43,695 nt of DNA, from assembly GCA_016213245.1 (NCBI GenBank), contig JACRBC010000040.1, positions 1 through 43,695 of the forward strand, in the 5' to 3' direction. Shown here in pieces: positions 9,844 to 17,863 of the stretch (position 1 is its first letter; every line of letters starts with the position of its first letter). The notes beneath the pieces were generated by a model. The model did no database searches. It was not told the DNA's origin and saw only the letters and a program-made list of their open reading frames with translations. A program made the translations under genes and the position numbers. The stretch is from Candidatus Solibacter usitatus. Lineage in GTDB: Bacteria; Acidobacteriota; Terriglobia; Bryobacterales; Bryobacteraceae.

Positions 9844-10508
9844 TGCTGTTCTCCTTCCGCCGCCGGACGGCGTACTCCGTTCAAGAAATAGTCGACAAAC
9901 TGGCCGATGATCTCTTCCCGCGACAAGCCGGGCGCCGGGTTCTCGTAAAAGGTCCAGACCTGTCCAAACTGGCACACCATCCCCAGAAAGGCACGCGCAG
10001 CCAGGGAAGCGCTCCCCGGACGGAACGTCCCTTCGGACTGGCGGCGGGCCACGTGGCTTTCCACAAAGCTGAGGAACTGAACCGTAGCCCGCTGGTGCCA
10101 CAGGTCGGCCAGGTCGTGACCCTCCAACGCGCTGAAAAGCAACAGTCGAATGTGCCGGCTTTCGTCCAGATACCAGTTCAGGACGATCTCGCCCAGACGC
10201 TGAAAGAACGTCCGGTCGTCACAGTCCTCCTTCAGGCAGCACATGGACTGGTCAAAGGCGGCCGAGGCCTGCGCCACCATCTGTTCGACGATTGCCGTGT
10301 AGAGCTCCCGCTTCGTAGCAAAATGTTGATACAGAACAGGTTCACTCACGCCGACGGCCGAGGCAAGCTCGCGCGTGGTGGTGCCTCGAAAGCCGTTCCG
10401 GGCAAACAGATCCACCGCCGTGGCGACGATAGCGGCCCGCCGCTTCGAACTGGAAAGCCGCTGGCGGAAAGGCGCCTGCTCGGACCCTGCATTAGCGTCT
10501 GCTAACAT
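9840..10508 (-). CDS. TetR-family transcriptional regulator of the efflux operon
   Basis: DNA-binding repressor with 222 residues, normal for TetR. The N-terminal helix-turn-helix is evident: ATAVDLFARNGFRGTTTREL, then VGVSEPVLYQHFATKRELY, followed by a divergent ligand-binding domain. The ATG at 10508 is chosen because upstream sequence is not TetR-like; a GTG at 10517 is possible and adds three residues. It is first gene of the operon with the adaptor and RND-TolC fusion, so it probably represses its own transcript and is released by a pump substrate. The perfect inverted repeat at 10492-10505 is a candidate operator. The inducer is unknown. Confidence 0.9.
   Translation of the reverse strand: MLADANAGSEQAPFRQRLSSSKRRAAIVATAVDLFARNGFRGTTTRELASAVGVSEPVLYQHFATKRELYTAIVEQMVAQASAAFDQSMCCLKEDCDDRTFFQRLGEIVLNWYLDESRHIRLLLFSALEGHDLADLWHQRATVQFLSFVESHVARRQSEGTFRPGSASLAARAFLGMVCQFGQVWTFYENPAPGLSREEIIGQFVDYFLNGVRRPAAEGEQQ
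10492..10505. promoter_or_regulatory. Candidate TetR operator (inverted repeat)
   Basis: TTAGC-GTCT-GCTAA is a perfect 5-bp inverted repeat with a 4-bp spacer, covering codons 2-6 of the TetR gene. Related half-sites follow (GCTAACATAGCATTCACTAA, 10501-10520). The position suits autorepression of the tetR-adaptor-pump operon, but this is inferred from symmetry and location only. Confidence 0.35.
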
Positions 10509-10584
10509 AGCATTCACTAAGATAACAGCCACCCGGCGACCCAGGCAACGGCGCGGGCGGGAATTTACAGTGGTTGCAGGGTAG

Positions 10585-11013
10585 TCAGTCGCGGACGACG
10601 AGTTTGAAGACGCGGCGGTGGATTTCGTACTTCGACTCGTGTATGAACTCGAGGATCTCCAGGAAGTCCTCAAAAGCCGCTTCGTCGTTCTGCCGCAATG
10701 CTTCAGGGTGGCGGAAGATGACGACCCACCCCTTGTCGGCGTCATTGGGCAAGCCCAGCAGGCTGTCGCGCAGCGACGAGAGGTTGTGGCGGAAGTACTC
10801 GGGCAGGGGGGCGACCTCGGCGAAGCGGTCGAGCAGGGCTTCCACGTCCAGGATGGGCTTGTCGCGATCCAGGTCGAGCACCCAGTACCCACGCTGGCGG
10901 AGCGCGCCGGGCAGGCCAAGCCAGATGTCGGGCGGCGCGCTGGGGTCGAGCCAGACGACGGGCGTCTCGGGATCTTCGAGCCGGGTGACGATCTGTTCAA
11001 GAGTGAGGCTCAT
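10585..11013 (-). CDS. Barstar-family (ribonuclease inhibitor-like) protein
   Basis: Predicted cytoplasmic protein of 142 residues. The segment LPEYFRHNLSSLRDSLLGLP matches the barstar core (LPEYYGENLDALWDCLTGW in Bacillus barstar), and it is followed by a strand and helix ordered as in barstar. Known barstars inhibit barnase-type RNases. No secreted ribonuclease or polymorphic toxin is in the window, so it is an orphan here; it may be an immunity protein for a toxin made by neighbours or may have another role. The ATG at 11013 is preferred; an in-frame ATG at 11073 would add 20 residues and overlap the divergent gene at 11067. Confidence 0.75.
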   Translation of the reverse strand: MSLTLEQIVTRLEDPETPVVWLDPSAPPDIWLGLPGALRQRGYWVLDLDRDKPILDVEALLDRFAEVAPLPEYFRHNLSSLRDSLLGLPNDADKGWVVIFRHPEALRQNDEAAFEDFLEILEFIHESKYEIHRRVFKLVVRD

Positions 11014-11066
11014 GGCCAGGGGTATTGAATCATAATATGCGATAGACTTTGCGGACAGGAAGAACA

Positions 11067-11990
11067 ATGACACGCAGAACCATGTTGACGGCCTGCGCGG
11101 CGGTCACGGTCCCGAGCAGACGTGCGGCCGGGCGCACGAAGATGACGATCCAGTTGGACAGCGGGGCCATTGGGGTGAAGGCGCGGGTACCGGAGGCCTT
11201 GGCCTACGCCGCCCGGTTTGGTTTCGAATCGATTACAGCGGACTCGGCCTGGCTGGCCTCGCAATCGGAAAGCGGCCTGGCCACGTTCCTGGACGAGATG
11301 AAAGCCAAGGGCGTCGTGTGGGGCTCGGCCGGTTTGCCGGTGGACTTCCGTGGGACGGAAGAGCTGTTCCGCAAGGGCATGGCTGAATTGCCGGAGCGGG
11401 CAGCGGCTCTGAAGCGGGCCGGGGCGGTGCGCGTGAGCACGTGGCTGTCGCCGGCGCACGATTCCGCGACCTACCTGGAGAACTTCCGGCTACATGCCCG
11501 GCGGCTGAGGGAGGTCGCCTCTCTACTGGGGGATCACGGCTGCCGGCTGGGCCTGGAATACGTAGGGCCGAAGACGAGTTGGACCGCGCGCCGTTACGCG
11601 TTTGTGCACACGATGAAGGAGATGAAGGAGCTCATCGCCGAGATCGGCAAGCCGAATGTCGGCTTCCTGCTCGATAGCTGGCACTGGTACACCGCCGGAG
11701 AGACGGTGGCGGACTTGCAGACGCTGAAGCCGTCCGATGTGGTCTCGGTGGACTTGAACGACGCCCCGGTGGGGCTCGCACTGGACCAGCAGAAGGACAA
11801 TCAGCGGGAGATCCCGTGCGCGACGGGGGTGATCCCGGTGTCGGACTTCCTCAACGCGCTGAACAAGCTGGGCTGTGACGCGCCGGTGCGTTGCGAGCCG
11901 TTCAACGCGCCCCTGCGGGCGATGACGCCCGAGCAGGCGCTGGAGACGGTAGCCGCGGCGATGAAGAAGGCCTTCGGGCTGATCGCATAA
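11067..11990 (+). CDS. Sugar phosphate isomerase/epimerase-like TIM-barrel protein with Tat-like leader
   Basis: 307 residues of the xylose isomerase-like (AP endonuclease 2) TIM-barrel superfamily. Family features are GLEYVGP, then NVGFLLDSWHWYTAGE, VVSVDLNDAP and a late VRCEPFN, which supply the Glu/Asp/His residues normally used to bind a metal. The N-terminus MTRRTMLTACAAV resembles a Tat leader, although the hydrophobic stretch is short. The ATG is preceded by AGGA at a spacing of 6; an in-frame TTG at 11049 is less likely. It is followed 11 bases later by the AhpD-like gene, so the two probably form an operon. Substrate unknown. Confidence 0.82.
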   Translation: MTRRTMLTACAAVTVPSRRAAGRTKMTIQLDSGAIGVKARVPEALAYAARFGFESITADSAWLASQSESGLATFLDEMKAKGVVWGSAGLPVDFRGTEELFRKGMAELPERAAALKRAGAVRVSTWLSPAHDSATYLENFRLHARRLREVASLLGDHGCRLGLEYVGPKTSWTARRYAFVHTMKEMKELIAEIGKPNVGFLLDSWHWYTAGETVADLQTLKPSDVVSVDLNDAPVGLALDQQKDNQREIPCATGVIPVSDFLNALNKLGCDAPVRCEPFNAPLRAMTPEQALETVAAAMKKAFGLIA

Positions 11991-12001
11991 GGAGCCCTGG
12001 C

Positions 12002-12400
12002 ATGGGCATCACGCAATTGGTTGAGTATGAGGACGCATCGCCCGAGGTGCGGGCGGTGTACGACGACATCATGTTCACGCGCCAGGTGGAGCGCATCAAC
12101 AACTTCTGGAAGGCGCTGGCGCATCATCCTCCCACGCTCAAACAAGTGTGGGAAGAGGTAAAGTCGGTCATGGCCCCGGGCGCCGTGGATCCGCTGGTGA
12201 AGGAGCTGATCTACGTGGCGGTGAGCGCGACCAACGGGTGCGAATACTGCACGTACAGCCACACCGCCGCGGCGCGCGCCAAGGGCATGACGGAGGAGAT
12301 GCTGGGGGAGGTGCTGGCGGTGGCGGCGCTGGCCAACAAGACCAACCGGCTGGCCAACGGCTACCGGGTGGCGGTGGACGAGGCGTTCCTCAACACGTAG
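12002..12400 (+). CDS. Carboxymuconolactone decarboxylase / AhpD-like protein
   Basis: 132 residues of the CMD/AhpD fold. The signature NGCEYCTYSHTAAA contains the CxxC...H motif of AhpD-type disulfide reductases, so a thiol peroxidase or redox role is likelier than decarboxylation. The start ATG at 12002 has GGAG ten bases upstream. It lies directly after the sugar isomerase-like gene. Its last 40 bases overlap the 3' end of the convergent FAD oxidoreductase gene, so both coding sequences use the same DNA on opposite strands. Confidence 0.88.
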   Translation: MGITQLVEYEDASPEVRAVYDDIMFTRQVERINNFWKALAHHPPTLKQVWEEVKSVMAPGAVDPLVKELIYVAVSATNGCEYCTYSHTAAARAKGMTEEMLGEVLAVAALANKTNRLANGYRVAVDEAFLNT

Positions 12401-13899
12401 TCCGCCGCGCTCACGCCGCGGTACTGGGCCTCCTCGAACAAAGACAGGGCGCTGAGGTCGCAGTTGGCATAGACCAGGGATCCCTGGTGGCGGGCGCGGG
12501 CGATGCGCTCGGGATGGAAGATGGCGCCGGGCACGGGCCGGGGCATGGCGTGGCCGATGCGGAAGATGTCGAGGCGCGAGACACACCGGCGGATGTCGGG
12601 GTGGGCGCGTTCGAGGTCGGTGAGGATCTTTTCTTTCCACCAGTTCCAGTCGCCGCCGAGCAGGATGCGGCGCTGGTCGGCGGCGCGGCCATCGGCCAGC
12701 GCCCAGTAATAGGTCCAGACGGTCTTGTCCTGCCTCGTGTTCAGGTTCTGGTGAGTGGCGATGACGTAGCCGAGCGAGGGGGAGTTGTAGATGACGTTAT
12801 CCCAGCAGAACTCCACTCCGTGGTTCGCCGGCCAGCGGTCGAGCGTGAGGTTGGCGGTGAGCCAGGGCGCCGAATCGATGGGCCAGCGCGGCGGGGGCGG
12901 GTCGATCAGCCAGGAGGCGAAGTGGGTGGGCGCGGCATAGACGACGAAGTCCGCTTCGTACACCGTATCCCCAGTGAACACCAGCCAGCCGCGGCGCTGC
13001 CGCTGGATGCGATGGACCATGGCGCCGGTGCGCACGTAGCGGCCCAGTTTGGCCAGTAGGCGCTTGACGATCCAGCCGTTGCCTTCGGGCCAGGTGAGCG
13101 GACCCTTCTCTTCCGGAGCGCGGGCGGCGAAGTAGTGCAGGCCGGCCCAGGCGGAGATATCGGCGGCGCGGGTGCCGTAGTCATCGCGGGTGGAATAGTC
13201 GATGAACCACTTCAGGTACGGCGAATAGAGGCCTTCGCGGCGCATCCACTCGCCCATGGTGACGCCGTCCAGGGCGCGGTGCGCGGCGGTGTTTTGGGCC
13301 AGGCCGGCCTCCATGGGGATGCGAAAGGCGCCGCTCAAACGGAATCCGGCGATGCGCTCTTCAAAGTGCGCGTACTGCGCGGCATCGGCCTTCGTCAAGC
13401 CGACCAGCGGCTCGATGCCCTCCTGCCAGCGGCCGTGGATGAACAGGCGCTCCTGCGGGGAGTGGCACAGCCAGCGTTCGTCCCACGTGCCGTCGTCGTG
13501 GAGCAGGCCCAGTTCGCGGCACAGTTCGTGGACCAGCGGCTGGCGTTTATCCGGAACGGGCAGATAGTGGGCGGCCCAGGGGTAGGCGGAGACCGCGTTC
13601 TCGCCTGAGCGCGCATTGCCGCCGGCCTGTTGTTCGAGTTCGAGGAGGACGAAGTCGCGAAAACCGCGCCTGTCGAAATGCCACGCCGCCGAGAGCCCGG
13701 CCACGCCGCCACCCACGATCACCGCGGGGATCCTCACGCGCCGCGCGGGAGCCGCAAAGCGGGCATGGTCGCGAAGACGGTGGCCCGCTTCCACGCCTTG
13801 GCCGGGAGCCTCGAAGACGAAGGCGCCCTCGAGCTTTCGATCGGCCTTGGCGGTGAGTCCCGCCAGGGCGGTGGCGCCAAACTCGCGGCGGGTGGGCAT
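12361..13899 (-). CDS. FAD-dependent amine oxidase-like oxidoreductase with Tat leader
   Basis: 512 residues. The leader MPTRREFGATALAGL has a twin-arginine motif, and the Rossmann dinucleotide site VIVGGGVAGLSAAWHF lies at about residues 60-75. The protein continues as a flavin amine oxidase/protoporphyrinogen oxidase-like fold (LLELEQQAGGNARSG; VVYAAPTHFASW). Its ATG overlaps the stop of the aminopropyltransferase gene (TGATG), so the two are probably coupled. As last gene of the polyamine locus it may oxidise a polyamine or polyamine conjugate, probably outside the cytoplasm; this is inferred from context. An ATG at 13920 is possible but would put seven residues before the twin-arginine leader. 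Confidence 0.85.
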   Translation of the reverse strand: MPTRREFGATALAGLTAKADRKLEGAFVFEAPGQGVEAGHRLRDHARFAAPARRVRIPAVIVGGGVAGLSAAWHFDRRGFRDFVLLELEQQAGGNARSGENAVSAYPWAAHYLPVPDKRQPLVHELCRELGLLHDDGTWDERWLCHSPQERLFIHGRWQEGIEPLVGLTKADAAQYAHFEERIAGFRLSGAFRIPMEAGLAQNTAAHRALDGVTMGEWMRREGLYSPYLKWFIDYSTRDDYGTRAADISAWAGLHYFAARAPEEKGPLTWPEGNGWIVKRLLAKLGRYVRTGAMVHRIQRQRRGWLVFTGDTVYEADFVVYAAPTHFASWLIDPPPPRWPIDSAPWLTANLTLDRWPANHGVEFCWDNVIYNSPSLGYVIATHQNLNTRQDKTVWTYYWALADGRAADQRRILLGGDWNWWKEKILTDLERAHPDIRRCVSRLDIFRIGHAMPRPVPGAIFHPERIARARHQGSLVYANCDLSALSLFEEAQYRGVSAADYVLRNASSTATR

Positions 13900-15395
13900 C
13901 AGCGCACGATTTCCCGCCACTCCTGGTCGTAGTAGCGGACCAGCGTCTGATCGTTCAGGCGGTTCGGCTCGGCCGGAACGGGGGCCAGGTCAGGCGGGAA
14001 GTCGAACAGCGACCGGACGTTGCCGGCTGTCAGGAACCTCAGGCCCGTGGGAAGCGCGGTGGGTGGTTGCCAGTCCCGCCGCGTGCCAAGCACGTAGCCC
14101 CACTCACCGAAGGAGGGCACGTAGGCGTGGTAGGGAAAGGTCTTGAAGCCTGCCTGCTTGAGCGTCTCGTTGATGCACCAGAATGATTTTCTGGCGAACA
14201 TGGGCGAAGTGGACTGCACCACCACCGCGCCGTTTTCGGCGACGTGGTGGCGCAGCAGACGGTAGAAAGCCGTCGTGTAGAGCTTGCCGAGCGAGTAGTT
14301 GTTGGGGTCGGGGAAGTCGACGACGACGAAATCGTAGACGCCGTTGTCCCTCTCCAGCCAGGGGAAGGCGTCGGCGTTGACGATGTGGACCTTAGCGTTC
14401 TTCAACGCCGCGGCGTTCAATTCCAGCAGCAGCGGGTGGGTGGAGAACTGGCGCGTCATCTCGGGGTCGAGATCCACCAGCGTGATGGACTCCAGGCCCG
14501 GATACTTGAGCATCTCGCGCACGGCCAGCCCATCGCCGCCGCCGAGTACGAGCGCGCGCCGCGCGCCGGCCACCGAAGCCAGCCCGGGATGGACCAGCGT
14601 CTCGTGATAGCGGTACTCGTCGCGCGAACTGAACTGCAGGTGCGAGTTGAGGTAGAGCCGGTAATCCTGCTTCCACTTGGTGAGGACGATGCGCTGGTAG
14701 GGGGTGGTTTTGGCCAGGATCACTTCGTCGGCGTAGAGGGCCGAATCCGCCGTGTCGGTGATGTGATCGGCGACGGCCATGCCGCCTGCCAGCACCAACA
14801 CGACGGCGGCGCAGGCGGCGCGTTGGATCAACGGCGAGGGCAGGTGGCGGCGGAAGAGGAACGTGGACCACAGAGCCACGCCGGCGTTGATCAGTCCGAA
14901 CAGGATGGCGCTGCGGACCAGTCCCAGCTTCGGGACCAGGAGAAGCGGGAAGAGGAGCGACGCGCCGAGAGCGCCGAGATAATCGAAGGTGAGGACGTTG
15001 GCCACCAGCTCCTTGAAGCCGAAGCGCTCCTTCAGGATGCGCATCAGCAGCGGGATCTCCAGGCCCACCAGGATGCCGATGGCGAGAACCAGGCTGTAGA
15101 GCAGCACGCGGAAGCCCGTCGTGTAGGCGAATGCGAGAAAGAGGATGGTGGACGAGAATCCGCCGAGCAGGCCGACCATCAGCTCAATGGTGATGAAGCG
15201 CGAAACCAGGGCGCGGTCGATGAAGCGCGACAGCCAGCTTCCGATGCCCATGGCGAACAGGTAGCTGCCGATGATGGTGCTGAATTGCAGCACGCTGTCG
15301 CCGAGCAGGTAGCTGGCCAGCGTGCCGGCGATGAGCTCGTAGATCAGCCCGCAGGCGGCGATCAGGAAGACGGACAGAAAAAGGACGACGGTCAT
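13899..15395 (-). CDS. Membrane-anchored spermidine synthase-like aminopropyltransferase
   Basis: 498 residues. The N-terminal part, about 1-205, has six or more hydrophobic segments (start MTVVLFLSVFLIAACGLIYE). The C-terminal half is a spermidine synthase fold: AdoMet-binding LVLGGGDGLAVRE near residue 287, VDLDPEM, and the catalytic-loop region VVVDFPDPNNYSLGKLYT near residue 365. Such proteins transfer aminopropyl from decarboxylated AdoMet to an amine; here the decarboxylated AdoMet would come from the SpeD in the same locus. The exact acceptor amine is unknown. It is separated from the DUF350 gene by a 97-base spacer that carries a tandem repeat. Confidence 0.92.
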   Translation of the reverse strand: MTVVLFLSVFLIAACGLIYELIAGTLASYLLGDSVLQFSTIIGSYLFAMGIGSWLSRFIDRALVSRFITIELMVGLLGGFSSTILFLAFAYTTGFRVLLYSLVLAIGILVGLEIPLLMRILKERFGFKELVANVLTFDYLGALGASLLFPLLLVPKLGLVRSAILFGLINAGVALWSTFLFRRHLPSPLIQRAACAAVVLVLAGGMAVADHITDTADSALYADEVILAKTTPYQRIVLTKWKQDYRLYLNSHLQFSSRDEYRYHETLVHPGLASVAGARRALVLGGGDGLAVREMLKYPGLESITLVDLDPEMTRQFSTHPLLLELNAAALKNAKVHIVNADAFPWLERDNGVYDFVVVDFPDPNNYSLGKLYTTAFYRLLRHHVAENGAVVVQSTSPMFARKSFWCINETLKQAGFKTFPYHAYVPSFGEWGYVLGTRRDWQPPTALPTGLRFLTAGNVRSLFDFPPDLAPVPAEPNRLNDQTLVRYYDQEWREIVR

Positions 15396-15407
15396 GGTGG
15401 ATCACCG

Positions 15408-15473
15408 CTTACCCGCTCGCTACCGCTCGCGGCTCTACGCTCTTACCCGCTCGCTACCGCTCGCGGCTCTACG
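15408..15473. repeat. Tandem direct repeat, 32 bp x 2
   Basis: Two identical 32-bp copies, at 15408-15439 and 15442-15473, separated by 2 bp (period 34). The unit starts CTTACCCGCTCGC and ends GCGGCTCTACG. Short internal symmetry (CCGC/GCGG) could form a small hairpin. The repeat fills most of the spacer between the DUF350 and aminopropyltransferase genes. It may be a dispersed REP-like intergenic element; only a genome search can show that. Confidence 0.8.
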
Positions 15474-15492
15474 TGAATACGCGCTCGCGGAA

Positions 15493-15708
15493 CTAGTGCA
15501 CAGCGGAGGCGACGATGACGGCGATGCCCAGCGCCACCAGGCCGGCGAAGATGGCGAGGGCGGTGTTCTGCTTCTCGACGATCTCCTTCCACAGATCGTA
15601 GGGCGTGATCTTGTCCCAGGTGATGAAGGCGATGATCAGGATCAGCACGCCCACGACGGCGTAGATCAACGCGTTGAGCAGGGAGCCGAGATGGAATTCG
15701 AAGCCCAT
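15493..15708 (-). CDS. DUF350 small membrane protein
   Basis: 71 residues with two hydrophobic segments: LLNALIYAVVGVLILIIAFI and a C-terminal AIFAGLVALGIAVIVASAV. Size, two-helix hairpin and the intervening ITPYDLWKEIVEKQNTALAI identify DUF350 (the family of E. coli YjfL). Function is unknown. In several bacteria this family travels with DUF4178/YjfK, SPFH or PspA proteins and polyamine enzymes, as it does here. It follows the 61-residue protein by 6 bases. Confidence 0.85.
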   Translation of the reverse strand: MGFEFHLGSLLNALIYAVVGVLILIIAFITWDKITPYDLWKEIVEKQNTALAIFAGLVALGIAVIVASAVH

Positions 15709-15714
15709 GGGTGT

Positions 15715-15900
15715 TTACTTTCCTCCAAACCAGCGTGGCAACCAGGAGTAGTGGGAGCGATAGACGCCGGGGTTTTCGCGGACGGACTTGGGAACGTTTT
15801 TTACTTCGTTGATGGAGGAGCCGGAAAAGCCCATCCACTGGCCCAGGGAAGCCAGGCCGAGAACCAGCGAGCCGAAGATGCCGTATGGGGTGAGTTTCAT
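15715..15900 (-). CDS. Small membrane protein of the polyamine/SPFH locus
   Basis: 61 residues, unrecognised. An N-terminal hydrophobic segment (YGIFGSLVLGLASLGQWMGF) is followed by a soluble tail with NVPKSVRENPGVYRSHYSW, probably outside the membrane. Its ATG overlaps the stop of the DUF4178 gene upstream by 4 bases (ATGA), and it ends 6 bases before DUF350; the tight packing supports it as a real gene despite its size. Possibly a partner subunit of DUF350. Confidence 0.75.
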   Translation of the reverse strand: MKLTPYGIFGSLVLGLASLGQWMGFSGSSINEVKNVPKSVRENPGVYRSHYSWLPRWFGGK

Positions 15901-17234
15901 TCGTCGTCATCTCCTCCCGAAGATGCGGAGCCGGACGCGGTCCCGTAGTCGCTCTCCGCCCAGCGCCGCGTCTCGAATGCGGCGGCGCGGACGGAGGTGA
16001 TGATGGGAGGCAGAATCAGGAACGGCAGCACCAGCCAGAAGAGCCACGAGGAAGGCACGTCACGGCGGACAACGACTTCGTAATTCATCGCCATGCCCGA
16101 GGGAGACTGCGCCGAGGCCTGCGGGTCCATGTCCGGCTCGATGCGCAGATAGTAGCGCCCGGCGGGAACGCGCGGCAGGGTCACTGAGTCGCGGGCGCGT
16201 CCTTCAGACCAGGCGCCGTCGCTATCGCGGCCCCGATAGTAGCTGACATCGCGGCCGAAATCGAATCCCTGGGCGCCATCCTCCCGCAGCAGGGCGAGAT
16301 TGAAGTAGGCCCAGTTGTTGTTCAGGTCGGTGCTGATGTCCACCTCGAGATTCCCGCGCCCCTCGATGTTGAAGACATCGGTGACGAAGGAGTGCTCACC
16401 GGGGTTGGTCTGCGCGAAGTGGTAGGAGTGGCGGAAGACCTCCCGATTGGCGGAGCTGAAGACAAACCACGCCAGTAGAACGGCCCACACCAGTATCAGC
16501 TTGAAAAACGTCGACCACGCCTTGCCCACCTTACCGGCGTAGGGTGACGGCTGGTTGGCGAAGACGCCCCGCGCCGGCGGCGGCGCGCCCTTCAGCTTGA
16601 ATGCCTGCCAGACGGTATCGCCGGGCACGTAGGCGCTGAACGACCAGTTCACCTCGCCTTCGGTGACTTCCGACGACAGTAGAAAGGGCGCCGCGGTGTA
16701 GTCGTCGACGACGTTGGTTTCGCCCACGCGCACGGCCCAGGGGAACTCGCCCATGACGAACGTGGTTTCGGCGCGCGCGTTCTGGAAGTGAGCGTAGACC
16801 GTGCCGTTGTAGCTGGCGGCCTTGCGCCCGCTCATGGTGGTGAAGGCGGGCAGGCCGTGGACGGGAATCACGTCGCTCCAGTGGCCGTCGTACTGCGTTA
16901 AGTAGCGGAAGCCCCGGTACGGGTTGAAGAGCAGGTATTCGTGCCAGGAGTAGCCGACGCCGCCGGAGCTGATGGTGCGGACCTGGAAGCCGATGACCTC
17001 ATAGAGAGTGCCCTGCCACGTGCCGCGCGTGCCCAAAGGGATGATGGGCTGCACCCTCATGCGGTCGTCGAACCGCTGGAGAATCTTCAGCTCGGGCGTC
17101 GACGGGTCGATGATGGTCGTGCATTGCACGCAGACGGCGCTACGCGTGTGCGAGAAGCCACGCAGTTCGATATTGCCGCCGCAACCGGGGCAGCGGATGG
17201 CGGCGGGTGTGGGGACACGCGGTGCGGCTACCAT
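15897..17234 (-). CDS. DUF4178 protein with zinc ribbon and transmembrane segments
   Basis: 445 residues. An N-terminal zinc ribbon (CPGCGGN, then CVQC) precedes a DUF4178 core (GTLYEVIGFQVR, YSWHEYLLFNPYRGFRYL, DGHW). A transmembrane helix follows (FFKLILVWAVLLAWFVF), then an extracytoplasmic beta-rich region (LPRVPAGRYYLRIEPDMD), a second helix (SWLFWLVLPFLILPPIITSV) and an acidic tail. The topology places the DUF4178 and zinc-ribbon part in the cytoplasm and the beta domain outside. It overlaps the upstream DUF4178 gene by 7 bases and the small downstream gene by 4. Molecular function unknown. Confidence 0.85.
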   Translation of the reverse strand: MVAAPRVPTPAAIRCPGCGGNIELRGFSHTRSAVCVQCTTIIDPSTPELKILQRFDDRMRVQPIIPLGTRGTWQGTLYEVIGFQVRTISSGGVGYSWHEYLLFNPYRGFRYLTQYDGHWSDVIPVHGLPAFTTMSGRKAASYNGTVYAHFQNARAETTFVMGEFPWAVRVGETNVVDDYTAAPFLLSSEVTEGEVNWSFSAYVPGDTVWQAFKLKGAPPPARGVFANQPSPYAGKVGKAWSTFFKLILVWAVLLAWFVFSSANREVFRHSYHFAQTNPGEHSFVTDVFNIEGRGNLEVDISTDLNNNWAYFNLALLREDGAQGFDFGRDVSYYRGRDSDGAWSEGRARDSVTLPRVPAGRYYLRIEPDMDPQASAQSPSGMAMNYEVVVRRDVPSSWLFWLVLPFLILPPIITSVRAAAFETRRWAESDYGTASGSASSGGDDDE

Positions 17235-17863
17235 CCCTCAAACTCCCTGAGGTTGGACATCTTCAGGCTCTCGAAGTCCACGAAACGGCCGAGGAACAAG
17301 AGCGGCGGCTCCTCGGAGTAATCGATGGTCGCAAAGCGGGCATCCTGCGTGCGCAGGTCCGCTGAAAGAAACTCGCTGCGGTCGGTGGTGGTGAAGGGCA
17401 GTTCACCCTCAAAGCCGACGTAGTGAACGCGCGTCAGGTGGGTCACCATGAACTGCGCCCCCTGCAACTGGAAGACGCGGCCCCGCGGGAGTTCCTCGGC
17501 GGCTGGGAATGGCTCGGCCGGCGCCTGGGCCAGGAAGCTCACGGCGTAGTCGGCCTGCGCGTCGGAGAGCCAGCCGCTGGTCTGGTCAGTGAAGAGGAGG
17601 TGCCATTCGTTCCACGCGCCCTGATCCCATTCATAGCGGATGCGCCCGATGACAGTGAAGCGCTTGTTGTCGAACACGCCCTCGGAAAGGATCTGGATGG
17701 GCGAAGCGTCGGGCGGCAGGTCGGCGACTTCGCCGACCTTTTCGAGATCCACGTCGTGCCGCACCAGGATGGCCTTGCAGTAGGGGCAGGCGGTCTGGAC
17801 CGCGCTGGACCAGGCGAACTGGACGGGCGCGCCACAGGCGGGGCAATTGGCGGCGCGGCTCAT
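17228..17863 (-). CDS. DUF4178 protein with N-terminal zinc ribbon
   Basis: 211 residues, soluble. The N-terminus has a two-knuckle zinc ribbon, CPACGAPVQF and CPYCKAILV. The DUF4178 signature follows (RFTVIGRIRYEWDQGAWNEW, SGWLSDAQADYAVSF). Its ATG overlaps the speD stop by 4 bases. A second DUF4178 protein with membrane helices follows directly, so the pair may work as soluble and membrane partners. Function unknown; the family relates to E. coli YjfK, which sits in an operon with a PspA paralogue, a DUF350 protein and a glutathionylspermidine synthase-like enzyme. Confidence 0.85.
   Translation of the reverse strand: MSRAANCPACGAPVQFAWSSAVQTACPYCKAILVRHDVDLEKVGEVADLPPDASPIQILSEGVFDNKRFTVIGRIRYEWDQGAWNEWHLLFTDQTSGWLSDAQADYAVSFLAQAPAEPFPAAEELPRGRVFQLQGAQFMVTHLTRVHYVGFEGELPFTTTDRSEFLSADLRTQDARFATIDYSEEPPLLFLGRFVDFESLKMSNLREFEGW

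Noticed and set aside
10509..11066. A tRNA or small RNA in the spacers around the barstar-like gene
   Set aside because: No T-loop-like sequence or cloverleaf could be found; the spacers are short.
15408..15473. Tandem repeat as a CRISPR array
   Set aside because: Only two copies with a 2-bp gap and no unique spacers; no cas gene.
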